A DNA stretch of 64,000 bases from contig NZ_JAELTI010000002.1 of assembly GCF_016428755.1 (NCBI RefSeq), positions 62,001 to 126,000 of the forward strand, given 5' to 3'. Within the stretch, counting starts at the first letter, position 1. Every line of letters begins with the position of its first letter. Positions 25,667-34,806 of the stretch are shown here, piece by piece. The notes under the pieces were generated by a model. It was not told the DNA's origin and ran no database searches. It saw only the letters and a list, made by a program, of their open reading frames with translations. Origin of the DNA: Allobosea sp. ASV33 (GTDB lineage Bacteria; Pseudomonadota; Alphaproteobacteria; Rhizobiales; Beijerinckiaceae). Both the position numbers and the translations under genes were made by a program.

Positions 25667-27520
25667 ATGATGTTCAGGTTCTTCGATTCTCTCGTTGATT
25701 CGACAGCATCGCCCCCGGGCGAGCCTCCCAGCGGACTACGAAGGTTCTATTGGCATTTCGTCCGCCAGGCGAAGGGCCTGTTCGCAGCGCTGTTCATGCT
25801 CGGCTTTGCGCTTGCCGTCGTTGACGCCGTGGTGCCTTATCTGATCGGGCGCCTCGTCTCTGTCCTGTCGTCGATGCCGCGCGAGCGCGTTTTCGACGCT
25901 GCCGGCCATCTGCTTCTGATCCTGGCGGCGATCGTGCTCGTGGTGCGGCCGCTGGGCACGATCCTGTTTCGCCTGCTCGTGAACCACGCGATCGCCGTCT
26001 CTTTCACGACGCTGATTAACTGGCAGAATTACTGGCACGTCGTGCGCCAGCCGCTTGCCTTCTTTCATGACGACTTCGCCGGGCGCTTGGCCAACCGGGT
26101 CATGCAGACGGGCCGGCCCCTGCGGGATACGATCGTCTCCTTCGTTCGCGCGGTCTGGCAGATCCTCATTTTTGGCGCGACCGCGATCGGTCTTCTCGGT
26201 ACGCAAGACATTCGGCTCGCCGCGCCGATGATGGCCTGGTTTCTGTTTTACGGCGCGCTCCTCGCCTACACGCTGCCGAAGGTGCAGGTCCGTTCGCGCG
26301 AGACCTCGGAGACGCGCTCGGCCATCTCCGGCAAGATCGTCGACACCTTCACCAACATGATGACCGTCAAGCTGTTCGGGCGCCGGACCGATGATGACGC
26401 CTATATGCGCGACGGCTTCCGACGCTTCCAGGCCGCTTTCGCCCGCCAGCAGCGGCTCAACACCGTCTATGTGTTCTGCCTGGTCTGCCTCAACGCGATC
26501 CTGCTGGCGGCGACGGGCGGTATCGGCGTCTGGCTGTTCTCGCTAGGACGCGTCGATGCGGGCACGCTGACGACCGCCGTTCTCCTGACAACCCAGATCA
26601 TCGCCATGTCAAATTGGGTGGCGTTCGAAATCGCCGGCATCTTCGAGAATATTGGCATCGTGCAGGAAGGCATGAAGACGATCGCGCAGCCGCTAAGCCA
26701 GCTCGACAAGCCTGGCGCGCGTCCGCTCGAGGCTCCCCATGGTGAGATCCGGTTCGAGGATCTGCATTTTCACTACACGCAGCCGCACCGCGTGGTGGAC
26801 GGGCTGTCCCTGACCGTCGGCGCCGGTGAAAAGATCGGTCTGGTCGGGCGCTCGGGCGCGGGCAAGTCCACGCTCGTCAATCTGCTGCTGCGCTTCTACG
26901 AACCGCAATCGGGCCGAATCCTGATCGACGGTCAGGACATCGCCGCAGTCACCGAAGAGTCATTGCGCGCCCGGATCGCATTGGTGGCTCAGGATTCCTC
27001 GCTCCTGCACCGCTCCATCGGCGAGAACATCCTCTACGCCCGCCACGACGCCGATCAGCAGATGATGCGTGACGCCGCCCGGAAGGCGCAAGCCGACGGC
27101 TTCATCGACAAGCTGGTGGACAGCAAGGGGCGCTATGGTTTCGAAGCCTTCGTCGGCGAACGCGGCGTCAGACTCTCCGGGGGACAGCGTCAACGCATCG
27201 CCATTGCGCGGGTGATCCTGAAGGACGCCCCTATCCTCCTGCTCGACGAGGCGACGTCATCCCTCGACTCGCAGGTCGAGGCCGCGATCCAGGATGCGCT
27301 CTCGGATCTCATGCGCGGGAAGACCGTCATCGCTATCGCGCATCGCCTGTCCACGCTGCAACTCATGGACCGGCTTGTGGTGATGGATGGCGGGCGCATT
27401 GTTGAGCAAGGCTCCCATGCGGAATTGCTAAATCGCGGCGGGCTCTACGCCGATCTGTGGGCGCATCAATCGGGAGGCTTTATCGTGCCCCCACGCCCGC
27501 AGGGTTCCCGCATGCCGTAA
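25667..27520 (+). CDS. ABC transporter, fused permease and ATPase (exporter type)
   Basis: A 617-residue half-transporter. The N-terminal type IV ABC membrane domain has six helices within about residues 35-310, and the ATPase runs from about 365 to the end: Walker A GRSGAGKST, Q-loop ALVAQDSSLLHR, signature VRLSGGQRQRIAIAR, Walker B ILLLDEATSSLDS, H-loop AIAHRLSTL. It should work as a homodimer in the inner membrane. The substrate is unknown; multidrug, lipid or sulfur-compound export are all possible. The two consecutive ATGs at 25667 and 25670 leave the exact start open. It stands alone. Confidence 0.92.
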   Translation: MMFRFFDSLVDSTASPPGEPPSGLRRFYWHFVRQAKGLFAALFMLGFALAVVDAVVPYLIGRLVSVLSSMPRERVFDAAGHLLLILAAIVLVVRPLGTILFRLLVNHAIAVSFTTLINWQNYWHVVRQPLAFFHDDFAGRLANRVMQTGRPLRDTIVSFVRAVWQILIFGATAIGLLGTQDIRLAAPMMAWFLFYGALLAYTLPKVQVRSRETSETRSAISGKIVDTFTNMMTVKLFGRRTDDDAYMRDGFRRFQAAFARQQRLNTVYVFCLVCLNAILLAATGGIGVWLFSLGRVDAGTLTTAVLLTTQIIAMSNWVAFEIAGIFENIGIVQEGMKTIAQPLSQLDKPGARPLEAPHGEIRFEDLHFHYTQPHRVVDGLSLTVGAGEKIGLVGRSGAGKSTLVNLLLRFYEPQSGRILIDGQDIAAVTEESLRARIALVAQDSSLLHRSIGENILYARHDADQQMMRDAARKAQADGFIDKLVDSKGRYGFEAFVGERGVRLSGGQRQRIAIARVILKDAPILLLDEATSSLDSQVEAAIQDALSDLMRGKTVIAIAHRLSTLQLMDRLVVMDGGRIVEQGSHAELLNRGGLYADLWAHQSGGFIVPPRPQGSRMP

Positions 27521-27677
27521 ACGTCCCGTCGGCGCAACTCCTGTAGGCTTGCAAGCGAGCCTGTCCGAAAGCAGACTCTCTTAGTGTGCGCATAGGGCCA
27601 ACCTCGGCCGCAAAGCGAACGCGCGGCCAATGTCCGAGTTGGGTCGTGAGCGGACGGTACAGTTCGTCATGCGGTCG

Positions 27678-28697
27678 CTAGCCGACTGTCGGCTTGTGCA
27701 TCTGCACGATGACCTTGCCCTTCGCCCGCCCGGTTTCGAGATAGGCAAACGCCTGCTCGATTTCCGCGAATGGGAACACCCGGTCGACGATTGGACGAAG
27801 CCGGCCGGCATCGACGAGAGTGACCAACTCGGAAAGCTCGGCTCCGCTGGGATGCATGAACAGGAAGCGGTAGCGCGCGCCGTGCTTTCGCGCCTTCATC
27901 CGCAGCGAAAGACTGGCGAACCAGAATAGCCCTGCCAGCATCAGGCCGCGCCCGAGGTCCTTCCGAGCGGTCTCGGGTTCCGGCGTGGCGGTGATTGAAA
28001 CGACCGTGCCGCCGGGCTTCACCAGTGCGAACGATTGGTCGAGCGTCTCGCCGCCAACGAGATCGAAGACACCGTCGACATTTCGGATGCGATCTCCGAG
28101 CCGCTCGGCCGTATAGTCGATGATCGTATCGGCACCGAGCTCTTCGACAAGGGCGCGGCCACGTGGCGATACAGTCGTGACGACCTGAGCGCCGAGCCAT
28201 TTGGCGATCTGGATCGCGAGGGTGCCGACCCCGCCGGCGCCTCCGGAGATGAAGACCTGGTTTCCCGGCCGCAGATGCAGCTCATCACGCAGCGCCTGCA
28301 AAGCCGTAAGCCCTGCCAGCGGAATGGCGGCGGCTGCATCGAAATCAAGGGTTTCCGGCATGGCCGCGACCACCTGTTCAGGCACGCAAGCGTATTCGGC
28401 GAAGGCTCCCATCCTGTCCTTCGGAACGCGCGCAAAAACCCGATCGCCCGGAGCGAAGCGGGAGACGGCCCCGCCACATGCCTCGACGATGCCCGCAAAC
28501 TCGTTCCCGAGCACGATCGGTAGCGGGTAGCCCTGGATGACGCGCAGCTTGCCCTCGCGGGTCTTGAAGTCGACGGGGTTCAGACCTGCCGAGCATACGC
28601 GCACGAGCACGTCGCCACCCCCCGGAACCGGTTTGGGGACATTGCAGAGCTGTGCTGTCTCAGGTCCGCCATATCGTGTGAGGACAAAGGCCTTCAT
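27678..28697 (-). CDS. Medium-chain zinc-free alcohol dehydrogenase / quinone reductase family
   Basis: A 339-residue medium-chain dehydrogenase of the quinone oxidoreductase branch. Motifs include VRVCSAGLNPVDFKTREG, VLGNEFAGIVEACGG, and the nucleotide-binding VFISGGAGGVGTLAIQIAKWLGAQVV, of which the glycine-rich AGGVG is diagnostic. The structural zinc Cys cluster of true alcohol dehydrogenases is absent. It likely reduces quinones or enones with NADPH. Not obviously in an operon; it is divergent from the small genes at 28765. Confidence 0.9.
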   Translation of the reverse strand: MKAFVLTRYGGPETAQLCNVPKPVPGGGDVLVRVCSAGLNPVDFKTREGKLRVIQGYPLPIVLGNEFAGIVEACGGAVSRFAPGDRVFARVPKDRMGAFAEYACVPEQVVAAMPETLDFDAAAAIPLAGLTALQALRDELHLRPGNQVFISGGAGGVGTLAIQIAKWLGAQVVTTVSPRGRALVEELGADTIIDYTAERLGDRIRNVDGVFDLVGGETLDQSFALVKPGGTVVSITATPEPETARKDLGRGLMLAGLFWFASLSLRMKARKHGARYRFLFMHPSGAELSELVTLVDAGRLRPIVDRVFPFAEIEQAFAYLETGRAKGKVIVQMHKPTVG

Positions 28698-28764
28698 GTC
28701 GGCACTATGCGGCTTGTCGCGTCATCGGAAAAGCTCAGCTACAGGTGAGGGATCACGAGGCACC

Positions 28765-29000
28765 ATGACGGATGCCGTTCGGAGCTCTGTTCCGAGCGTC
28801 CCGCTCCGTCGCGCAGATGGTTTGCTCGAGCGCATCGTTATGTTGAAGGCGGACATGCACGCGGCTTCGGTACTCTCGCGTATTTCCTCGAGGTTGCGAG
28901 TATCGAAGCCGAGCTTCAAGCCGACCGCATAGCCGAGGAACAAGTGACCGGGGAGCGCGTACCGGATGAATTATGGCGACCGACCACGGACCGGGATTGA
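28765..29000 (+). pseudogene. Small gene interrupted by a frameshift
   Basis: An ATG at 28765 with a good GAGG site starts MTDAVRSSVPSVPLRRADGL, and continues LERIVMLKADMHA; that frame then ends at 28932 in poor sequence. From about 28863 the -1 frame reads GFGTLAYFLEVASIEAELQA and DRIAEEQVTGERVPDELW, clearly coding in style, and stops at 28998-29000 in a TGATG junction with the next gene. Joining the two halves gives one plausible protein of about 77 residues. Either a base is missing (mutation or sequencing error) or a -1 shift is programmed. No family recognised. Confidence 0.55.
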
Positions 29001-29221
29001 TGGCGAAGAAGCCTGGCGAGCTGCCTGAAATCGATCTCGACGTCGTTGACGTGAGGCAGGTGGCGATAATGACCGATCCTCAGGGAGAAACGATGATCAG
29101 CCTGGAGATGGCCGGCGGCCAGGTCATGAACTTGGTCTTCACGCCCGGGTTGCTGGCCAAGCTCGAAGCCTTCCTCGCGAAGGCCAACGAGGAGCAGGCC
29201 AAGATTTCTCCCATTCAATAG
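29000..29221 (+). CDS. Small conserved-looking hypothetical protein
   Basis: A 73-residue protein starting at 29000 (MAKKPGELPEIDLDVVDVRQ) in a TGATG overlap with the frameshifted gene, so it is translationally coupled to it. The body ISLEMAGGQVMNLVFTPGLL and LAKLEAFLAKANEEQAKIS looks like a compact beta-alpha unit. It lies 12 bases before the SRAP gene, so the three form an operon. Function not recognised. Confidence 0.7.
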   Translation: MAKKPGELPEIDLDVVDVRQVAIMTDPQGETMISLEMAGGQVMNLVFTPGLLAKLEAFLAKANEEQAKISPIQ

Positions 29222-29233
29222 GGGCAGCACCCG

Positions 29234-29965
29234 ATGTGCGGACGTTTCAGCCAAGCCTACACCTGGGAAGAGATCGTCGCGTTCAGCCAGCCACTGACCG
29301 TGCCCGCGGATCGGCCGAACCTTCAGGCCCGCTACAACATCGCGCCGACCACCGAAATCGACATCATCGTGAAGACCGAGGCGGGGCGGGAACTTCGGAA
29401 GGCCCGATGGGGCCTGGTTCCGGCATGGTGGAAGAAGACCGTTTCGGAGGTCGGGTCGACCCATAACGCTCGCTCCGACCGAATGAGCGACAGCGCGATG
29501 TTTCGCTCGGCCTTCGTCAAGCGGCGCTGCATCATCCCGGCAAGCGCGTTCTATGAGTGGACGGGCACGAAGGGCGAAAAGGTCCCGCACCTGATCAGCG
29601 CTGCGGATGGCGGATTGCTGGCGTTCGCAGGGCTGTGGGATCGATGGACCGATCCGGAGACCGGGGAGGAGATCGTCTCCTGCACAATTATTACCCGGGA
29701 CGCCGATAAGTGGATGTCAGCCATCCATCATCGGATGCCCGCAATGCTGCACCCCAGGGATTTCGACGCCTGGCTCGACGGCACCGGCGGGAAGGAGCTC
29801 CTCGACCAGCCTCCACCCGAGCTTCGAGAATGGGTCGTCAACAGCAGGATGAACAACGCAAAGGTCGGCGACGACGATCCTGCCACCGAGGAGCCCGTCC
29901 CCGCCGAAAGCCCGCCAGCGAAACGTCCGCCCGAGGAACCGCCTCCCCAGGGCAGCTTATTCTAA
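29234..29965 (+). CDS. yedK: SRAP domain protein (YedK/HMCES family)
   Basis: A 243-residue SOS-response-associated peptidase family protein. The catalytic Cys2 (MCGRFSQ), Asn78 (THNARSD), Glu108 (ASAFYEW) and His166 (AIHHRMP) line up with E. coli YedK (C2, N75, E105, H160). After removal of Met1, Cys2 forms a thiazolidine cross-link with abasic sites in single-stranded DNA, shielding them from breakage. The C-terminus has a Pro-rich linker and ends QGSLF, which looks like a beta-clamp binding peptide. It is the third gene of a small operon. Confidence 0.95.
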   Translation: MCGRFSQAYTWEEIVAFSQPLTVPADRPNLQARYNIAPTTEIDIIVKTEAGRELRKARWGLVPAWWKKTVSEVGSTHNARSDRMSDSAMFRSAFVKRRCIIPASAFYEWTGTKGEKVPHLISAADGGLLAFAGLWDRWTDPETGEEIVSCTIITRDADKWMSAIHHRMPAMLHPRDFDAWLDGTGGKELLDQPPPELREWVVNSRMNNAKVGDDDPATEEPVPAESPPAKRPPEEPPPQGSLF

Positions 29966-29999
29966 GCGATTGGTTCCCCCCGCTTGGGTTTCAGCAGAC

Positions 30000-31652
30000 C
30001 TATCCGAGGAAACGCTTCACGATCTCCCGCAGCAACCGGGGCAATTCATCGAAAGCGTAAGGAGTGTGCACTCGCTCGAGCCTTTGATGAAATTCCCGTC
30101 CCCACGGGCCAATGTTCACAACCGGGAAGGACAGGACATCTTCCCGCGCTGCGTCGACAAGCTCGCTGGCCGGGGTATTGGCGGCAACGGTGTCGCTATC
30201 GGCGTCGGATGGGCGATGTCCAAAAAAGCTCATGTCCGAAATTCCGGTGAAGTACTCACGATACTTTAGCGCTCCTCCACCGACGCTCTCATGCGCGAGC
30301 CGCGCGCTTTCGATCGCGTCGGCAAAGCGGGAGGGGTTTGCCGTCCTGGAGAGGTGGGTCGAGGGATATACGAGACTGCTGAAGCCATAGACGATGGCAG
30401 GACCGGTCACGCTGGCTTCCGTAACCATGGCACCGACGATCGCACGCGTCTGAGCGAGAGGATCGTCGGAGGCGCGCCACTCGAGCTCTACATCGTTAAC
30501 CCGGGCAACTGCATCGGCTCCGCCGACCTGCTCGACCCGCTTCATCAGTTCTCCGACCGTGATAAGCGACGCGGCTGCCACCGGGGCCGCCTGTGGTATT
30601 CCCAGCATCGCCGAATAGCTGTGCGCACGCTGATTGAACTGCTCGATGGCCCCAGCCGCGGCCGTTCGGACGGTTTGTTCGAAGAGACTCAGAAGCTCAG
30701 GGGCCGTCCAGTTGTGCGAGAGCCAGTTGAAAGCGATCCAGACCCGCTCGGGCGTGGTGACCTCATAGCCTCCTCGTAGGTCCTTCGCCTCCAGGCAGAT
30801 CGGCGGCGGGGAGACCTCGCCCCCTGCCCTGTCGGACAGCACAGGGTTAGCCTCCACGGCCTTCGTGATCTCCGACGCGATCAGTTGTGCGCTGACACCC
30901 TCGAACGGATAGCTTGCATGGGAGGAATGGCCGACGACGAACGCGAAGGGCAAGGCCTTACCGATCGTGCCGCGATAGATCGCGCGGCCCTCTGTTCCAT
31001 TTCCCTGATCGCTCGTCGCATCTAGGTTGATGCCTGCCTCGATCTCAAGTCCGAATTCGGCCGCGATGGTCGGAAGCGCATCGCGTAGGCTACGCATTCC
31101 CCGCGAGCCACGTTCCTCGTCGGGTGTCGCGATGAGGATGAGATTGCCGAGCCGGTCCGGATCGGCTGCGAAGGCTTCGAGAACGGCGATCCCGACAGCT
31201 ATGCCGCTCTTCATATCGAGGAGCCCGCGACCGGGCAGGAACTCGCCGCTCCTGAAGTCCTCCAGAGCGCGACGTTCACCTGCGTTGAGCGGTCGGCTCT
31301 CCAGATCGGCAATCAACGCCGCCAGCAACTCGTCGGGCTTGAACGCCAGCGGAGCCAGTTCCCGGTAATTTTCGACCGAGACGACGTCGTAGTGCCCCGC
31401 CATGGCCAGTGCACGGGACCCTTTTCCCCGGACAATGGCCACCACGCTTCGCCTCATCGGATCGCCATGGCTATCCACCAACCGCACCTGGTCCGGATGA
31501 TCTCGGAAGTACGGAATGCCGCGAAGCATTGCGGCCATTCGCTCTCCGAATTCGGCCTCGCCCGGTGAGCCGGTTTCGCTACCCCAGCCGACCAGACAGC
31601 AGGACAGCTCTCGAACTCGAGGGCCGGGATTCCAAGTCGGTCGGGATTTCAT
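30000..31652 (-). CDS. rocB: M20-family peptidase, RocB-like
   Basis: A 550-residue metallopeptidase of the M20 family, close to arginine-utilisation protein RocB by length and motifs. Metal-site residues are in AMAGHYDVVSVEN (His, Asp), GRGLLDMKSGIAVG (Asp) and TPDEERGSRGM (catalytic Glu pair), with VVGHSSHASYPFEG in the dimerisation lid. Substrate unknown: RocB is genetically tied to arginine catabolism but poorly characterised. Divergent from an Lrp/AsnC regulator 130 bases away, which probably controls it. It converges on the SRAP gene with only 34 bases between. Confidence 0.88.
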   Translation of the reverse strand: MKSRPTWNPGPRVRELSCCLVGWGSETGSPGEAEFGERMAAMLRGIPYFRDHPDQVRLVDSHGDPMRRSVVAIVRGKGSRALAMAGHYDVVSVENYRELAPLAFKPDELLAALIADLESRPLNAGERRALEDFRSGEFLPGRGLLDMKSGIAVGIAVLEAFAADPDRLGNLILIATPDEERGSRGMRSLRDALPTIAAEFGLEIEAGINLDATSDQGNGTEGRAIYRGTIGKALPFAFVVGHSSHASYPFEGVSAQLIASEITKAVEANPVLSDRAGGEVSPPPICLEAKDLRGGYEVTTPERVWIAFNWLSHNWTAPELLSLFEQTVRTAAAGAIEQFNQRAHSYSAMLGIPQAAPVAAASLITVGELMKRVEQVGGADAVARVNDVELEWRASDDPLAQTRAIVGAMVTEASVTGPAIVYGFSSLVYPSTHLSRTANPSRFADAIESARLAHESVGGGALKYREYFTGISDMSFFGHRPSDADSDTVAANTPASELVDAAREDVLSFPVVNIGPWGREFHQRLERVHTPYAFDELPRLLREIVKRFLG

Positions 31653-31782
31653 CAGACGCTCCGCGAGTGCAGCCAGGCGGCAACATATCCGAGCACATGG
31701 AGAGCAGAAACGTTGCCCAAGCTCACAATCGATGATGGATTGCCCATACTGTCAGAAAGACTGACGGAATCGGCAGAGTCTT

Positions 31783-32199
31783 ATGGATGATCTCGACCAT
31801 CGCCTGATCGCAGAGCTGCGTATCAACGCGCGAGCAACGGTCCCCACGTTGGCGAAGCTCCTGGGCGTTGCGCGGGGCACTGTCCAAACCCGTATGGATC
31901 GACTGATCGCGAACGGAGTTATCGCCGGCTTCACCGTTCGATTGAAAGACCACGACGCGACCAACCGAATCCGCGGCATCATGATGATCGAACTGGAGGG
32001 GCGGAACGTGAAAGGCGTCGTGGCGAGCTTGAGAAAGAACCCGGGTTTCGCCGCGCTTCACACCACGAACGGACTTTGGGACCTGATCGCGGAAATCGAC
32101 GTCCCCAGCATGGCCGAGTTCAACCGGCTCCTCACCGGCATCCGGATCATGGAAGGTATATCGAAATCCGAAACACACCTCTTGCTCGGCCCAGCGTGA
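31783..32199 (+). CDS. Lrp/AsnC family transcriptional regulator
   Basis: A 138-residue regulator: N-terminal winged helix (MDDLDHRLIAELRINARAT, VPTLAKLLGVARGTVQTRM) and C-terminal ligand-binding RAM domain (GIMMIELEGRNV, NGLWDLIAEIDV). Lrp/AsnC proteins respond to amino acids and often control the gene beside them; here that is the divergent RocB-like peptidase, so an arginine- or peptide-derived effector is plausible. Confidence 0.92.
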   Translation: MDDLDHRLIAELRINARATVPTLAKLLGVARGTVQTRMDRLIANGVIAGFTVRLKDHDATNRIRGIMMIELEGRNVKGVVASLRKNPGFAALHTTNGLWDLIAEIDVPSMAEFNRLLTGIRIMEGISKSETHLLLGPA

Positions 32200-32355
32200 T
32201 CGGTTGGCAGCCCGGATTGTCATCACATATGGCTGGCTTGATCGCAGCAAAACTGAGACAACAATGAACGCGGCTAGAACCTGAGCCAATCTTGGATCAG
32301 CACAGCGCGAAAGCCTGCCGCCCTCGGCGAGCGACGCAATGGGCTAATCCGGACA

Positions 32356-34461
32356 CTATTCTGCCGCCTCGCGCAAATGTCGATTGAATTCGGCCAGATC
32401 GAGCCGTTTGAAAAGCGGCGCTTCGATTGCCGTTCTCACATCGATTTCTTCGCCTGAGAGTGCACGCTGGATTGCGAGCCCCAGGACGCGGGAAAGTCTC
32501 GGGGGAAAGGCGTTGGCCATCTGCCTGAATTGCGCCTGACGCGATCCGGAGAAGCCCCAATCGTCTGGGAAGTCCTGGAGCCGCGCGAGCATCGGAAGGG
32601 TCAGACAGGGGATTCCATCGAAGTCCGGGTCGGGCGCTTCCTTGGCAGGCTTTCTGGGATCTACGCCGATATTGAACCAGGCCTGCCGCGAATTTGGTTG
32701 GGCCAAATCGATGCCCATCTTCTTCGCGCTTCCCCCGATCAGCGTGGGCGCGAGGCCGTCCGCTCCGGCGACCCATTGATCCAATCGAACCCAGCCGCGG
32801 GCTCCCATCAAATCCTTCAACCGGCTGCCGACCGACGTCGGCGCCATTTCCGGAGCGAGTGGCCAACGGAAGCGGTGCATCAGGCCGCGACGGAGCGCGA
32901 CAAGGATCGCGCGGCGACGATTCTGAGCCAGTCCGAAGTCGGGACCCTCGATGATCCTCCACTCCGCGTCGTAACCCATACGCTCGAGCTCAGAGTATAC
33001 TTGAAGTCGGCGCGCTCCGTGGGTGACCTGGGAGATGCCAACCACATTCTCAATCAGGATCGCCTTCGGCTGGACTAGCTCGATGATCTGAAGAGCTCGA
33101 TCGAAAAGATCCCGTTCGTCCCCTGCGCCGCGCCGCTCTCCTGCCTGCGAATAAGGTTGGCAAGGCAGGCCGCCGGCAACAAGATCCACGCCCCGGTAGC
33201 GACTGAGATCGATCGTATTGATATCCGCCTCGAACACCGGCCATTTGGGACGATTGGCACGTAGGGTTGCGACAGCTTCGGGAGCTTTCTCAAAGATTCC
33301 GGCGTGCCAGAATCCAGCGGCGTGCAGACCGATCGCCTGACCTCCAGCGCCAGCACACAGCTCGAGCACCGAGTACTGATAGGGCTTCGCAGGCCGGGAC
33401 CTGGAACTCTTCGGATGGCGATCGAGTGCGACGACGCCCTGGCCGAGCCGACGTCGATGACGGCTCAACTCCGGCAACTCTTGTCCGAGTGCCCACATCA
33501 AGGGCTCGTGCCGGCTCTCGTCGATCCAAAGCGGATCCACGTCCGGCCAAGACAATCCTTCGATAGAACACAGCCTGCGATCTGCGAGTAGATTCAGCGT
33601 ACGAAGTACGCGGCTCCACGAATGCTGGGGCCATTCGTCGCCTGAAGTCAGGAAATCGACCGGTACGAGCCTCTGGAGCTGGGCTGCAAGCCGACGAGCA
33701 TTTTCGGCAAGCGCATCGACCCTGGAAACCGTTTCGGGCGAGCGATCCTCAGGGCTTGTCTCGTTGTAAAGATCGGTAAAATCGTTAGCCAATCCGCCCA
33801 GGCCTTCGAGGAAGCGGTCCACGAACTCCCGTGCCTTCAACCTGACGGCACTCTTCAAGTCTGGGACGGCGCTACGATCCGGCTTTCCGGAGACCGCTGC
33901 TTCGGCCGCGAGCACGTCGCGCCGAAGCAATCGCAGATCCGCAAGCGACATGGACCTTCCCGAACGCAACATCGTAAGCGCCTCGTCCCGAACCGCTGGC
34001 GGCTGCTTAGCCAGGCGGCACAGGACACTGACGTCGATCGCACTCTGCTGGAGATCGGCTCGTTCCGGATCGGCGAAGTCGGCCAGCAGCAGGTAAGCAC
34101 TTGCCTCCGTCCGAGACACGCGGCACTCGGCCCTGATGAACGCGATGAGATGCGCTTTCGGCAAGTGCTGGGCGAAGACCTTGCATTGATCAGCAAGGGC
34201 GAACGCATCAGCAATGGCGCGGCGACGACCGGCGAGCGCGCGATCACGAACCTTCTTGAGGCTCTCCAGAAGCTCGCGATCGCCCCCTGCACCCAGGTTC
34301 TCGTCAGAGCCCTCCCGCTTTTCGTCAACTGAGCGCCCTCGCCGGCTTTCGCGTGAGCCCCCAGATTGATCCGTCCCCGGCTCGGACGAGGTTTCTTCGA
34401 GCGTTGAGGTTTTGGGCCCAGCGGGAAAATCACTGCTGGCGAGGTAGGCTTCTTCGCTCAT
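32356..34461 (-). CDS. C5-cytosine DNA methyltransferase with N-terminal extension
   Basis: A 701-residue protein (start ATG at 34461). The C-terminal half is a 5-methylcytosine methyltransferase; in numbering two residues longer, motif I LELCAGAGGQAIGL is near 369, motif IV GGLPCQPYSQAG has catalytic Cys near 436, motif VI ENVVG is near 473, motif VIII QNRRRA is near 515, and motif X is the variant RQMANAFPP. The first 350 residues are not part of a normal methyltransferase; a stretch around 90-130 (AFALADQCKVFAQHLPKAHL) resembles DUF3102-like DNA-binding segments. It is divergent from the ABC-3C system and may protect self DNA from it. Target sequence unknown. Confidence 0.92.
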   Translation of the reverse strand: MSEEAYLASSDFPAGPKTSTLEETSSEPGTDQSGGSRESRRGRSVDEKREGSDENLGAGGDRELLESLKKVRDRALAGRRRAIADAFALADQCKVFAQHLPKAHLIAFIRAECRVSRTEASAYLLLADFADPERADLQQSAIDVSVLCRLAKQPPAVRDEALTMLRSGRSMSLADLRLLRRDVLAAEAAVSGKPDRSAVPDLKSAVRLKAREFVDRFLEGLGGLANDFTDLYNETSPEDRSPETVSRVDALAENARRLAAQLQRLVPVDFLTSGDEWPQHSWSRVLRTLNLLADRRLCSIEGLSWPDVDPLWIDESRHEPLMWALGQELPELSRHRRRLGQGVVALDRHPKSSRSRPAKPYQYSVLELCAGAGGQAIGLHAAGFWHAGIFEKAPEAVATLRANRPKWPVFEADINTIDLSRYRGVDLVAGGLPCQPYSQAGERRGAGDERDLFDRALQIIELVQPKAILIENVVGISQVTHGARRLQVYSELERMGYDAEWRIIEGPDFGLAQNRRRAILVALRRGLMHRFRWPLAPEMAPTSVGSRLKDLMGARGWVRLDQWVAGADGLAPTLIGGSAKKMGIDLAQPNSRQAWFNIGVDPRKPAKEAPDPDFDGIPCLTLPMLARLQDFPDDWGFSGSRQAQFRQMANAFPPRLSRVLGLAIQRALSGEEIDVRTAIEAPLFKRLDLAEFNRHLREAAE

Positions 34462-34806
34462 TAACACTGGGGCTCCGAGACTTACCGGACCCTATGCCGG
34501 CTAGGCCGTGCATTTCGGGTGAGCGTGATTGCTAAAATCCGAAGGACCTTCGAACGTGGAGTTCTGGCACACGTGCTTCACGATTAGTGCCATGTCTTTC
34601 GGCGGCTTCGACCCCATTCTGCCGTCACGAGGGCAGACAGTTGCGAGATTTCGAGCGCTCGAAGGCTTTCTCATCAAGGGGCAGAAAGGCTGATAAAGAA
34701 ATTGCAACTGATAAATCTGAATTCGCGGGTCTACGCAGGCACGAAGTGTTGTCGGCATGGCGCGCCGATGCGATACGTGGGCGAATGAAACGATTCAGGG
34801 GCGACC
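34462..34806. other. Intergenic region between methyltransferase and ABC-3C genes
   Basis: The 345 bases between the two divergent units must hold both promoters. Short frames on each strand have no coding character. The stretch is richer in A and T than its surroundings. I see no clear operator; CAGGGG just before 34807 is the ribosome site of the nuclease gene. Confidence 0.5.

Noticed and set aside
28780-28796. A second SOS box near the SRAP operon (GTTC and GTTC)
   Set aside because: The two GTTC halves are 8 bases apart rather than 7 and lie inside the first gene.
34501-34758. An 85-codon minus-strand frame in the methyltransferase/ABC-3C gap
   Set aside because: I considered a Vsr-type repair gene but saw no Vsr motif, and the frame has no coding bias.
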